A stretch of DNA of 64,000 bases from Brasenia schreberi. Lineage: Eukaryota > Streptophyta > Magnoliopsida > Nymphaeales > Cabombaceae. The stretch lies in assembly GCA_036023115.1 (NCBI GenBank), contig JAYKKT010000087.1, positions 12,974,001 to 13,038,000 of the forward strand, written 5' to 3'. A model generated the notes under the pieces. That model saw only the letters and a program-made list of their open reading frames with translations. It was not told where the DNA came from and did no database searches. Below, one piece after another: positions 10,961-22,843 of this stretch. The position numbers were made by a program, and so were the translations under genes. Position 1 is the stretch's first letter, and each line of letters begins with the position of its first letter.

Positions 10961-13900
10961 TCAATAGAAAATTGCTGGGAATTACATTAATAACAAGAAT
11001 TTCATAGACCAAGAAACAACTCTACCCACATTGCTGAAAGTTTCACACCAAATGCATATGGTATTCAAGAGCTTATTAAGATGATTGAAGGGTTAGAAAT
11101 AATTTTTTTTGAAAATCAACGTTCTTCTACTCCTCATGCTACATTAGCACATGCCACTTACACAGTGAAGGGTAAACAATTCTCTTATTTTTATTTAAAA
11201 ACTTAGATTATTGACTCTTAAGGAACAAATCATATGGTAGGAGACCCTTCATATTTTTCAGAATATCATCAACTTCAAAAAAGAGAGTCAATCAAGTTGG
11301 CTGATGACTCATTCTCTTATATGATTGGACAGGGAAGTGTACCCACATTTTTACACATTTATAATCAGTATATCATGTTCCTAGCTTTCCTATAAATCTT
11401 CTTTCAGTCAGTTCCTTAACAAATACACTAAATTTTAGTGTGACATTTAATCCCACTGGTTATATTTTTCAGGATCTGAAGACGAAGAAAATCTTTCATC
11501 GTGATAGTCTCCGACGAGGATTATATATTCTAGAAGACAACACTCAACACACTGCATCTTATGGTACTGCTGCAATTGCTTAAGACACGGAGATCCAACT
11601 TTGACATAGTAGTTTAGGTCATCTGCCTCTGTACAACTTTAATATGTTCTTCCAAATCTTAGAGTAGAGTTAAACAAATTTCCTATTGAATGTGAAGTGT
11701 GCCAACTCGAGAAGCACCAAAGATCACCTTATCCTTCAAGTAAGTCTAGGAGATCCCAACTTTTTGAACTCCTATATTCCTATATATGGGGTCTCAGTCC
11801 TGTTTCATCTTTGTTTGGTCATAAGTACTTTGTTTTCTTTATTGATGATTGTACACATCTTACAATTGTCTTCGTTCTATTAATGGGGGTGAATATATTA
11901 ATTGACAGTTGCGAGAATGCTTACATTCAAATGATATACTTTATCAAACATATTATTCATATACACCTCATCAAAATGGCATAGCTGAAAGGAAAAATAG
12001 TCATATTCTTGAGGTAGTCCGTACACTTTTTCTTCAACATAATGTACCTAAATCTTATTGGGGAGAAGTTATTCTTATTGCTGTCTATCTAATAAATACA
12101 ATGCCTAGTAGTGTTCTCAAGGGAGATAGTTTAGTAAAATGCCTTGACGAAGACACTAAACTCTTTCATATCGCTCCTCGTATCTTTGGTTGTATATGTT
12201 TTGTTCATGTTCATCTACCTGATTGTGATAAACTTGACCCTAGATCAGTAAAGTGTATATTTCTTGGTTATTCTCAGTCTAAAAAAGGGTATAAATGTTA
12301 TGATCCCATTCAGAGGAAACTATATGTATTCATGGATGTCACATTATCTGAATCCATCTCATATTATTCTTCTCAGGAGGAGTCAATCACCTCTCTAAAC
12401 AACTCTTCTCATGTGCTTTCCATAATTCCTAGCAAAACTGAAGATTTCACAAGTGAGAATGAAGAGAATCAAGTTGAACCAGAACCAAAACATATTACAG
12501 TGTATAAGAGGGAACCAAAGAAAATTCTCTCAAGTTTTGAAGAAGCCAATAGGTACCCCTTATGGAGAGCCGCAATAGAAGTAGAATTGGATGTACTTGC
12601 TAAGGTATAATTACGAAATTTCCTTACAACAAAAATATTGTGGGCTGCAAGTAGGTTTTCACAGATAACACTATTGAAAGATATAAGGCAAGACTTGTTG
12701 CCAAGGGTTATAGTCAATCATATGACAGCAATGAAATCTTTGTACCTGTAGCAAAGTTTAATTACACAAGAATACTTCTCAGTATGACAGCAAACTTTGG
12801 ATGTGATCTATGACAACTATATGTAAAAAATATTTTTCTACAAGGAGATCTTAATAAAGAGGTATTTATAGAAATTCTTACAGGAATGAATATTAAAGAA
12901 AAAGGTAGTTCAGTTTGCAAACTAAACAAAGCTATCTATGGACTAAAACCTAGAGCCTGGTTTGAAAAGTTTAGTGATGTAGTATGTAGTTTGGGATATC
13001 AAAGAAGAATAAATGATCATACTTTATTTTTCAAGAAAGGTACTAAGCTATTTATTCTTGTCGTTTATGTAGATGATATTATTGTAACATGTGATGATGC
13101 TGAGAAGATATCAGCATTAAAATAAAATCTTCACAAATTATTTGACCTGAAAGACTTGAGGCGAGTCCACTATTTTTTGGGCATTATGGTATAATATTCC
13201 AACCAAGGTATATTTGTAACTTAGAGAAAATATACAATGGATTCGCTACTAGAAACAAATATGCTTGATTGTAAACAAAGCGATTCTCCTGTGAAAGTAA
13301 ACCAAAAATTGTTCATTGGATATAGTGAAGACTTCAGAGATACTCGCAAATACCAGCAATTGGTTGGTAAGCTTATTTATTTGACTATTACTCGTCCATA
13401 TATCAATTATGTTGTGGGTATTGTGAGTAGATTTATGCATTCTCCAACCAAGAATCATATGGAAGCCGTGTATTACATTATGAGATATCTTAAGTAAACA
13501 CCTGACATGGGTTTTCATTATTCTAAATCCTACAAATTCAGTATTGAACTTTATTCTGATGCTAATTGGGCTGAATCGAAAGATGATTGTAAATCTACTA
13601 CATGCTATGTTACACTACTTGGTGGTAATCTTATATCTTTTAAGAGTAAAAAGTAAACTGTTGTTGCTCGATCTACAATAGAATCAAAATAAAGAGCTAT
13701 ATGGAAAGCTATATGAGAAGGAAAGTGGGTTTATTCCTTAATATATGAGTTGGGTTTTCTCTCTACACAACCTATACCTCTATACTGTGATAGCAGTGCA
13801 GCTATTCATATGACTTCCAATCCAGTTTATCACGAAAGAACTAAACATATAGAAATTGATTGTCACTTCATTCGGGAGAAGATTTCAAACAGAGAATCTA

Positions 13901-14440
13901 AACTGGAGTATGTCAAATCAGAGAAACAAAGGGTTGACTTCCTTACCAAAGCTATTGCCTACAGACCACTTATAGATAATTTGTTCAAGTTGGACGTTCT
14001 AAATATCTTTCACCTAACTTGAGGGAGAGTGTTAAAGATTACTGGAATCGGGTCCTATAGTTGTTACTTAATTATTTGTTTTATGTTATTTCTAATTAGT
14101 AGTACTTAATTAGAACAGGGGTAAATTAGTCATTCAAGTTATATTGTAATTATAAATTAAAGATTAGTGTTTTGCTTTGTGATTAAGAAAAGAAGTGGAG
14201 AGAGCCAACCGTGTGAGGTGTCGTCTTCCATCACTTGGGCAGATTGGATGGAAAGTCTCCAATCTGCCAATTATTGTAAGTTCCTTCATTTTATATTATC
14301 AATTGTTGGTTTTTTATCACGTCAAGTATCCTGTACTGATTCCGTAGAATGGTCTGCATTTATTGAAGTTTCAAGAGAATGCGACCGTGTTGTTGCTGGA
14401 GTTGATTCTCTTCCTCACAATAGAGTTCTTGAACAACAAT
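10961..14440 (+). mobile_element. Decayed, 5'-truncated Ty1/copia retrotransposon
   Basis: Polyprotein pieces lie in canonical copia order across several frames. Protease-region text (IIDS.GTNHMVGDPSYFSEYH) lies near 11205-11270. Integrase follows (FFIDDCTHLT, YTPHQNGIAERKN near 11950-12000), then the post-integrase CIFLGYSQSKKGYKCYDP. Reverse transcriptase follows (LNKAIYGLKPRAWFEKF near 12920, VVYVDDIIVTCDD near 13060), then RNase H (LYCDSSAAIHMTSNPVYHERTKHIEID near 13780-13860). In-frame stops and frameshifts show it is dead. A polypurine tract GAGGGAGAG just before 14030 leads into TGTTAAAG, the 3' LTR start. No matching 5' LTR lies upstream, so the 5' end is lost. Integrase before RT is the copia order. 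Confidence 0.9.
14030..14440 (+). repeat. 3' LTR of the copia element (end approximate)
   Basis: It begins TGTTAAAG right after the polypurine tract. The right end is set near ..GAACAACA by position only, because no second LTR is available for comparison. It abuts the first recognisable exon of the MOM1-like remnant. Confidence 0.55.
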
Positions 14441-15115
14441 CACTCAATGCCTTTAACTCATCAGCTCAGCTGTTGTTCAGCATCTCCCTATTAAACCAAC
14501 AACTTTACAAAACCTGAGATACATAAGCACTGCTATGGAGCCTGGGATGCAAAGCGTTCAAGCTGCTCCTTCAACTTCATGTAGCGCCCCCATGAATTAT
14601 GTGGACCCTCTTTACCATGAAATACTTAAACTTTGGAAGGAAGATGAGCAAAAAAGGAAATTGTACGAGGAAGAGGTTTGTGTGCTTGATTACCTTCTTT
14701 TCTCTTTTGGTCTTCTTAGAAGTACTCTTGAATTTCTTTTTGTTTGTTGGTTTTTCCAGAAGTTGCATCTTACTGCATAATGTGATAAAGAAATTAAGGA
14801 GACCAAAAGAAAATATGCAATGCTTCTCCAGGATTTAGATGCAAGGCAGTTGTTGTCTCAAAAGGACGTAGAGGATAACATTAACAAGGTTGTGCTTAAC
14901 CACTTTCTTGCAAATACTTTCAAGCTTCGGACGTTTGATCCCAGAATATTACATTCAGGTACGCATATAGGTTTTTGTCAAGGCTTTGGTATATTCATGC
15001 TCCTTCTCATATTGGTTTATGTTGCACGCAACATTTGCATGCATAGCTAAGAAATTTGCAATCACTGTGAAGCATTGGAGCTTTTCTTGTCTTAGTGTCA
15101 TGTCCTAACCATTAG

Positions 15116-15365
15116 AAGAGCCAACAATGCTCGAAACGTAACCGACATCTGACCTTAGGGCCGTGGACCAGTCTTAGCGGATTTTCCTCAAAGAGTTGCA
15201 ATTGACCACCAACACCAACACGAAATGTGAGTGTCCCTCCCTTGAGTGCTAAGGCTTAAAGAAGTTCTTGTTATTCGAAGACTCATACAACACCATGCAA
15301 CGAACGCAAGAGAGTAAAGTGCATAGAAAACTTGAATGCATAAATTTGATTAATAGCATAAAGGA
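15116..15365 (-). repeat. Direct repeat, left copy (possible 3' LTR)
   Basis: Shares long blocks with 17404-17650, including AGAGTTGCAATTGACCAC and GAGTGCTAAGGCTTAAAGAA, in the same orientation, with many substitutions. Both outer edges are unclear. Confidence 0.7.
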
Positions 15366-17403
15366 AATTGCATGGTCCCAACACGTGATAGATTTTAGGA
15401 TTCTTTCCTCAAAGAGGGTTTTTAAGCAAAAGAACTCAGGGGCCAGTACAATTCAACGTCGAAGGGTTATATTCTCCCCCTGCCTAAATCGTTGCCATCC
15501 TCGACAACATCCTTGTCTTTGCCCCCACCTCAGGCTGCTCAACCAACACGTTCCACATTAGTACAACGTGATAACTTTCAACTTGGACTTGTGGTGTTCT
15601 CTTGTTGATTTTTTATGGGGAAACAATAGTAATCCCTGACTTTAAGCAGTTTGAAGGGTCATGTTGGACCTAGGGCAACAATACAAGCATGCCTTCAGTC
15701 ATATCGGCATTAAGCTTGAGAGTCGTTTCAGCTTTGACTCATCAAGCTTCAAGGTACCGTTAGAACTAGGTTCCTTGTCAAAATAAAGGCGTTGTATCGA
15801 AGGATTCGAGCAAGCCTTTTCTTAGCGAAGGAACGCTAAACCCGACACCATAGGATGATCCACGTCTGCCACAAAGAAGTTAACTTGGGTGTATAGATCT
15901 CCAATCTTAAGGACGACTTTGTTGGCTTCTCAAGTTACCTGTTTGATCTTTTGGAGGGCATCCTTGATGTAGGCATCAATTTTCAAGATGTGAAGGCCTC
16001 ATCATTGTGCTTATGAAGTTATGTGTAGTTCTCGAGTCAATCATTGTCTAGGTGTCTATCCCTTTTAGTTGCATTTTGATGTAGGATAACCGTTCATGAG
16101 GAATGGACACCCAAGGTTATTGACAGATTGAGTTAAGCATATGAACGACACCACAATGGCGTACCCGTACGTCATATCCATCTACATTATCTGGGGACTT
16201 CACAATGACCATGATATTTTCTTTATGTCGATGTTCTTGTTGAGCAGTCCTTTGCTAATGGTTCCCTCATGCAAATGCAACCTTCTCATTGTCTTGGTAT
16301 GGTTGACTTTCTCTTTGTTCATTTTGGAATGACCTATGGTCATTCTCTCCTTTCTGAGTTTGATTGAATGTAGTAGTGTTTCCATTATCGATGACAAAGT
16401 TCTTTGGGCTCCAGGGATGGCGAGGTTGGTCTACCTTTCGCGGTTCATTATCAACCAAGCGTTCAACCACAATAAGGGACGAAGCTAAGTCCTTCACCTG
16501 CATTTGTCGAAGCTCTCGCTCTGCCTCGTGCTTTAATCCATTAATGAAGAAGAAGAAACGATCTGTCTCTATCATCTAGCATCAATGAGGTGAACTTGTT
16601 GATCTATTCCCTAATAGATCGGCCATGCTTGAGTCGCATGAGATCCTTTCGGGTCAAGTAATCAGATTCTTTTGGGAGTAACTAATTACGAATCTCTCGT
16701 TTGAAAGCATCAAAAGTCTCGAGGGTATAGAGTTTCGATCAACATTAGTAGAACGATGTCACCACCAGGGCAGGGCATCGTCTTTGAGGAACCATGTAGC
16801 AATATTGTTCCCCTTATCCTCCTTTTTAATCTCCTTGGCTTTGATGTACTCGTCAACTTGCCACAAGAAGTTCTCAAAATCTTTCGAGCGGCAAGTCCCC
16901 GAGTAGTCATAAGGCTTCGAAATACTATCCTCTCGATAGGTGGCAACAATCACCCCACTAACGATTGCTTGGTAAAAGGTCGCGCAACATGTCTCTAGGG
17001 TACCAACCTTTCGTGGACGACTATGTTGTTTCGTTCGTGGTTGGCATTGTGGACAGTCAGATCCTCAACACTTTCCTCAAGATTCGTAAAGGCTTGTCCT
17101 AGTTTTCCTTGAAGAGTCGCCACACATCATCTCAAATTCTTATTTTTGTTTGACAAAATTATTGATGTGGTGGACATCTTCCCTTAAGGTTTCTAGGCTA
17201 GCCTCGCAGTTGATTATGTATGCTTCTACTTTACGTAGTCGACTTCCAATTTTGGCCTTCTCGATCGAACGGTCTCACTTGTGTCCCTTTTTCATTGTAG
17301 GTTGTGTTCGATCGAAGGTTGACACAGTGCTTGTTTAAGCCTTTGGATCTATCTAAATTGAGTTGAGAGACACTGAAGTAGGATTGTTCCTGCTTTGAGT
17401 TGG

Positions 17404-17650
17404 AAGAACCAATGGTGCTCGAAACATAACTGATACTCGGCTTCAGAGTCATATCAACCTTAGCGGATTTCTCTGAAAGAGTTGCAATTGACCACTGACA
17501 CCAACACGGAACATGAGTATGCCTCCCCCGAGTGCTAAGGCTTAAAGAAGTACTTGTCACTCGAAAACTCGCATAACACCACGCGACAAACGAAAGAGAG
17601 CAAAGTGTGGATACAACTTAAATGTAGAAATTTGCTTGAAGGGTTACATT
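17404..17650 (-). repeat. Direct repeat, right copy (possible 5' LTR)
   Basis: Partner of 15116-15365. Together they flank the gag-protease remnant. I could not find a clean tRNA primer site next to it, so the LTR reading is tentative. Confidence 0.7.
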
Positions 17651-17812
17651 AGTAGTTGTTCTCTTATGCTTGTACATTTTATCTGCATCTTAAGCGAGCA
17701 GTGCAAGGTCAGCAATGATGCGTGCAATCTGTGCTTCTTAGTTTTTTCTGAAGTAATATACATTCGCAAGAACATATGCGAGGCAATCAACTAGCCCCTT
17801 TTTAATGTTGTC

Positions 17813-17916
17813 TTTTTTTGGTTAAAAGAGAAGGCTAAAGCCTAACACACACCCATGCATGCACCCCCTGGGAGTTGAGCTCCTCACCAGCAGCAACGGC
17901 ACCAGAGTGCCCCAAC
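17813..17916 (-). mobile_element. tRNA-derived SINE, copy B
   Basis: The minus strand reads a B-box-like GAGCTCAACTCCC followed by GTGTGTTAGGCTTTAGCC and ..TTAACCAAAAAAAG. The A box is weak. It lies in the last intron of the MOM1-like remnant, downstream of the gypsy piece. Confidence 0.65.
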
Positions 17917-18430
17917 GTGGATGATTTCTTTAAAAAAGAACTTTACGTGTTTTTCCATGTTCTTCACTTGCATCAGTTGTGGTCAACAAACGATTGAAAA
18001 TCTAAACGTCCTTGCTTCAGGTATTTCCTCAACACAGGCACTCGTCCGGCAATCATTAACAAACCTGAACATGAGGGGGCCTATTATACCCCCAAATGGG
18101 GTGCCATCTCAGCCATCATTGCTAGAGTCTGTGCTGCCAAGAAGCTCTCAGCAGATGGAGGCGTCTCGTAGAGTTCCGGTGGCTTTTCCGTTAAATCGGG
18201 CAAGAACATTATCCACAGTGCCATCTGTCGGATTCTCTCCCGATTTCAGTAACGGTCATGCTACAGGTGCACTCCAACCCGCTGGCACCATAAACAGGAT
18301 ATCCGATTCACCGCCTGCACCTGTATCTGATGGCGTAAGTGTCAGGATGACAGTCAAACCTCTTTCTAGTTCCAGTCAGAACGAGGGAGTAGCGAACCCT
18401 GAGGTGGTATATCTTTCTGACGATGACTAA

Positions 18431-19975
18431 CCTTAGATTGTGTAGTTCATGATTTTAATTTTTTGGTACTTCATGGTGCCCCATCTTGACAACATTGAAA
18501 TGCTGATGGATCTCTTTCACGGCGGCTGCATTGTACATAATTGCAATTATATCATGTTTAATGCTTTGCTGGCTGTACAAAGCAATTTTGGTCCCAGATG
18601 GGTTGTTCATTGGGTTTCCTTAAATACAGAATGTATGAAATGCATGCAAGTTTATTATTTTTTTAATAGTCAGATGCAGTCCCGGGTTATCGGACACCTG
18701 ACCTACTGAGAGTTGGCAGGACAGCTACTTGTTGTGCATGCAAGCTTTCTTTTTCTTTCGTTTTTTTCAGAAAAGGGGCTGTAGCCGAAGGAATCATGCA
18801 CTATATTTCTCTGTTGGAGGCAATCCCCATTTGATCTGCTAGAAGATCCATGGAGACGAAGATTCAGTGGTTCATTCTAGATAGTGCTATCTGACAGTTG
18901 ATGAAGGCCCTAAACCTCACAGCTGTTGCCCTCACGGATGAACGAATTTCCTTCTTTCTGTATCATTGTTTTGGATTTACTCATCGGTGATGTATCAGGC
19001 ATTGATTCTCCCCTCTTGTTGCCATGCTATCTTGAGTCCTGTTAAAGCATCCCTTGCTCGTCCCGCATCAACCTGCAATTTACATATCTTGAAAAGGTTA
19101 ATTTTAAACTTAAGCTCAGTGTTAAGAAAACAGGAGAATTAATGATGTGGTAACACAAGAAAAAGGTCAATATTATAATGCAACATTCACATTGGGTTGT
19201 CATTTCTTTTATTGACATGTGCAAAGGATAGTGAAATAAGTGAAGATGTTCATGTTGACGTATGGTAACAAAAGGGAGAACCAAATCTATGATGAGGTTC
19301 CGATACACTAAAGGTAGTTTGGATTTCAGTTAGATAAAGCAACCAGCTGAACGCTTAGAAAGAGTAGGATATTTCAAAGTGTTGGAAGAAAATGATGATA
19401 CATGAGGTTTTCTTTTTTGGTTACACGACAATGTTTTTCTATTATTAAAAGCTAATACCAGAAAACATAACACGAAGAACTCCTGACCCACCAATGCTGG
19501 CTAAGAAGGTTTTGGTTGTACTGTTCTCAACAAAAGGAAAGGCCCAGTGTCCTGTTTCAGAACCGCACGGACAGCCATCTTCGATAGTGTAAGGCAAAAC
19601 AAGAGAGAATGGTACATACTGCTCGCAATCTAGGCTTACAGTTGATTGCAATCTGAAAGAGAGATTTAGTCATAGGGACGGACAGTGCAGTTTGCTTCGG
19701 TATATTACTGTCGTAATCTTGCAAAAAATGGAATGTATTAAAATGCCTTGTGTCATTTTCAGTGGTAGGTGGCGAACTTTTGCTTTGTGTACCCATAGCT
19801 CTAAAGCAGCAACAAATTTTCCAATTGTTCGTTGATGCAAGAAAAAGGAAAATATGAACAAAGACGAAAGGTTCCACTTTTTTTGGTTTGAATTAAGCCA
19901 TTCTTAGTGAATCTGAAAAACTGGGAGGCGTTATCAGAAGTGGTGTGGTGTTGCACATGAAAAGTTAGCATGTTA

Positions 19976-20067
<92 letters not shown>

Positions 20068-20919
20068 CGTGAATATCTGTGACCTTATATTTTCATTGAA
20101 TTCAAAATTTGTGAGCTATAATTGTTAAGATTTCTTAAACTGCTACATAGTAAGTGTACAGTTGATACCTTTTAGGATTAACAGATCTTTTGCCTTGAGG
20201 AAAAAAAATGAAAAATAATTCTTTTGGTTCTCAATTTAGAGAGAAAAACGATTTCTTTATCATACAATTTTGAAAATACGCTTATATTCAGAGGCATGGT
20301 TATTTAATAATTCTAACCATTAAATAGTAAACATGAGTTTGATGTTAATATCCCCGTATCTTAATTACAACAAGTTAACAACTTTACTGATCTTGAAGGA
20401 TCAAGTGCATGATCATCTCCAGTCGAACGAACACTCTTCTCATATCAAGAGTTTGCTTTCTTTGATTAATTATGAGTATTGAATGTTTCAGAGTCCAAGA
20501 TGGCCGAAACCTTGCTGAAAATCATGTGAGAAGTTTTCGCATTATTTTAGGCTATCTAACTATCCAAAACGTCATATTTGTTAAGAACTACGAAACACGA
20601 ACGTAATATCTCCCAATTACATCTGATCAGAGTTATTAGCCAACCATTTAAGCCAAACAAACTATGCACCTTTGGGCAAAATATACTACGAAATTAGACA
20701 AGCTGCTTGAATATGAGTTAGATGTTAATCGAGTCTTTAGACTCTTTGTGTCTCGTTGAACATTCCCGACGGTTCAGTAGAAACAAACTTGTTTATTTAC
20801 ACTGGATTACCACATGTAACATACTACGTAAAATTAATCTACACAATTTGGTGTGTGAATTATTCAAAAGACAGGCAAAATAAGAACCCATAAAATACAC
20901 ATTTCGAGCAACGGCATGC
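18431..20919. other. Intergenic region, no firm gene
   Basis: Begins with the 3' flank of the MOM1-like remnant and runs to the broken end of the PAL pseudogene. A 68-codon minus-strand frame at 19651-19445 (contains YTIEDGCPCGSETGHWAF) looks protein-like but I recognise no family. The missing PAL C-terminus is not found here. Confidence 0.5.
19973..20070. repeat. (TA)n(TG)n(CG)n compound microsatellite
   Basis: About 50 bp of alternating TA, then about 30 bp of TG, then CG repeats. Such alternating purine-pyrimidine tracts can adopt unusual DNA structure. Confidence 0.95.
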
Positions 20920-22629
20920 AACCTTCAGTTCCTCCTCAAAGGCACCAATCTTCGGGAAGATGGAAGCATTTATACTTTTCAAACCATTATTATTATCCCG
21001 CAATGCATGTTCCACAAGCACTTGCCTTAGTTTTTGCATCAGTGGGTATGCAGCATTACAAGGATCATCAATGTAAGCAAAAACATATTCACATTCAACC
21101 ACCTTGAGCAAATCTTTCTCACAAGATTTGGAAGGATGAAGCTCCCATTGACCCCCATGTTCAGGACTTTTATAGCCACTTGTCTCACCGTATTCTTAAC
21201 TGTGTTCTTTAGGTTCTCCTCCAAATGCCTCAAATCTATAGCTTGACAAAGAGCAATGAGGTAGGTTGAAGACATGAGCTTTAATATTTCAACAGCTTCG
21301 CTGTTTTCCTGGCTGAGATCAATCCCAATGAATTCACATCTTGATTGTGTTGTTCAGCACTTTGCACGTGATTAGTGACAGGGTTTGCTAGAAACTGAAG
21401 CTCAGAACAATATGCAGCCATTGCTATCTCGCCACCCTTAAATCCATAATCCAAGCTTGGACAGTGACCCCTGAGAGATTTGAAGGCAACCCATTATTGT
21501 AGAAATCATTAACCAACTCAGACATTTGAGCAAAAGGAGTTTTCCATTGGCAGCCAAAGCTAATCTTGTGTTGTCCATTGAAACGCCTACTGCGGTACCT
21601 TGAAAATTGCCACCATGTAAAGCTTTGTTCCTTGATACATCAATCAAAGGGTTATCATTCACAGAGTTGATCTCCCTCTCGATGGATTTTGTTGATAACC
21701 GAATAACTTCAATTTGAGGACCTAACCATTGTGGTGAAGTCCTAAGAGCATATCTATCTTGCTTAGGCTTTTGGAAGGGTCTATCTCATGTAACTTTTGT
21801 GCTGCTTTAACATATGCACTTCCATGCAAGATATGTTCCATTAGTGCTGCTTGGCTTCAATCTGGCCAGGATGATGCTTCAATTTGTGAGTCAAATGATC
21901 TGTGAACTCTGGTTTCCGGACTTCACCTTTCGGCCCTACGGCCTTAGCGTTTGGCCGTCCAGTCAAAAGTCCGGCGATGTACGAGAGCGGCACAAGGTCG
22001 CCGGAGGCAGTGATGGTACCCCTGAGTGGCAGGCACGGCGTGACACCGTGGTTCAGGAATTCGGCAATGGTCTCAAGGATCTCGAATCGGATGCCGGAGT
22101 ACCCTTGCAAGAGGGTGTTGGCTCGGACGAGCATTGCAGCACGGGAGGTGGAACGGGGGAGGGTGCAGTCTGATTCCGGCAACCCGCAGCCGAAAATTCC
22201 GGCATTGAGGAACCGGATCAGCTCCCTCTGGAGGGCTCCACCCTGCTTGGTCCGTCGGTGCGAGGTCGCACCGAAGCCGGTGGTGACGCCGTAGCTGTCA
22301 GTCCCTCTGTTGAGACTCTCCAAGATCCAGTCGCTGCTGGACTTGACTCGGGCTCTGGCCGACTGAGAGAGCTCAACTTTCACTTCCATCCCCTTCCGGG
22401 CGACGCTCGCCACCTGAGCTACGGTGAGTGTCTCGCCTTCGAGCCTCACCATCGGATTCCGGAATTCCTCGATCATTTTCTTCACTTGATCAAGATGGCT
22501 GCCTTTAAGAGCGTCGGCGGCAGCACCCCAATTCAAAGGGTCATTCACGCACTCATTCTTTATTTGATGAACATGGTGCATCACTCCGTTGCCATTCTCA
22601 TAAATCTTCTTCTGATCTACAAACTCCAT
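20920..22629 (-). pseudogene. PAL: Phenylalanine ammonia-lyase pseudogene, chimeric
   Basis: PAL makes trans-cinnamate from phenylalanine, the entry to phenylpropanoids. The ATG at 22629 ([15 protein letters not shown]) opens a clean 262-codon frame with [16 protein letters not shown] and [18 protein letters not shown], which contains the Ala-Ser-Gly triad that forms the MIO cofactor. The usual intron within ..[12 protein letters not shown].. is absent. After ..GPKGEVR (near 21916) about 65 residues are missing, including the conserved NGTAVGS block; the text resumes at [21 protein letters not shown]. From there base composition drops from GC-rich to AT-rich, and at least six small indels break the frame (near 21857, 21776, 21540, 21475, 21310 and 21150). 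The homology ends at ..FEEELK near 20925, so about 100 C-terminal residues are lost. Residue similarity after each indel is still high, so decay is fairly recent. Confidence 0.93.
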
Positions 22630-22843
22630 TTCTGATTTTCTTTTTAAATCAAGCCACACCAAACAAACAAACAAAGGAAAGGAAGTCCTAAGAAAACGAA
22701 ACGAAACACCTTTCCTCTTGATTGAACGAAAGGGAGAATGTAGAGAGAGAGGAGCTGCAATGAAGTACTGATTGATGGCAAACAAATTTGGAAATTGCAG
22801 GGTGCGTAAATTTCCTGATCTTGGCGAGTGGTACTACCTTTGC

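Larger units (their letters stand above)
15114..17655 (-). mobile_element. Ty3/gypsy gag-protease remnant, minus strand
   Basis: Minus-strand reading gives gag text (FENFLWQVDEYIKAKEI, KGNNIATWFLKDDALPWW near 16950-16760, then a helical GLKHEAERELRQMQVKDL near 16530). After that comes a retropepsin-like DSRTTHNFIS (near 16050-16015) that matches the DSGATHNF motif with the Gly lost. No reverse transcriptase or integrase is seen. Stops interrupt all frames. It is bounded by ~250-bp direct repeats that may be LTRs. It sits inside the last intron of the MOM1-like remnant. Confidence 0.75.
14465..18430 (+). pseudogene. MOM1-like gene, 3' remnant with a nonsense codon
   Basis: Three exons fit together: 14465-14675, 14760-14958 and 18021-18430. 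The first two encode a charged helical segment (NYVDPLYHEILKLWKEDEQ, then CDKEIKETKRKYAMLLQDL, NINKVVLNHFLANTFKLR) that resembles the CMM2 coiled-coil motif of MOM1, a plant transcriptional-silencing factor. The last exon joins in frame (phase 1, HS-G/ISSTQALVRQS) and encodes a Pro/Ser-rich tail ending EVVYLSDDD. A TAA at 14778-14780 stops the frame where relatives have an ECDKEI-type sequence, and all upstream exons (SNF2-like part) are missing next to the copia LTR. The last intron (14959-18020) is inflated by a gypsy remnant and a SINE. The family assignment rests on remembered motif resemblance; the pseudogene status rests on the stop and the lost 5' part. Confidence 0.6.

Noticed and set aside
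16364..16998. Plus-strand open frames in the gypsy region
   Set aside because: The gag text is on the minus strand; these are its antisense shadows.
18750..18800. Sixth SINE copy near GGGGCTGTAGCCGAAGG
   Set aside because: Only a few bases resemble the family 3' end and no promoter boxes follow.
20920..21860. PAL frameshifts as sequencing or assembly errors
   Set aside because: Several are single-base losses next to short runs, so errors are possible. But CRY2, the kinase, the lectin and the WAV3-like gene are all in frame, and the 65-residue deletion and lost C-terminus cannot be base-call errors.
21814..22635. Plus-strand open frames opposite PAL
   Set aside because: Shadows of the GC-rich PAL 5' half on the other strand.
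22630..22785. N-terminal extension of PAL to 22785
   Set aside because: It opens on a non-ATG codon and lies in the 5' leader; the ATG at 22629 begins the family-like N-terminus.
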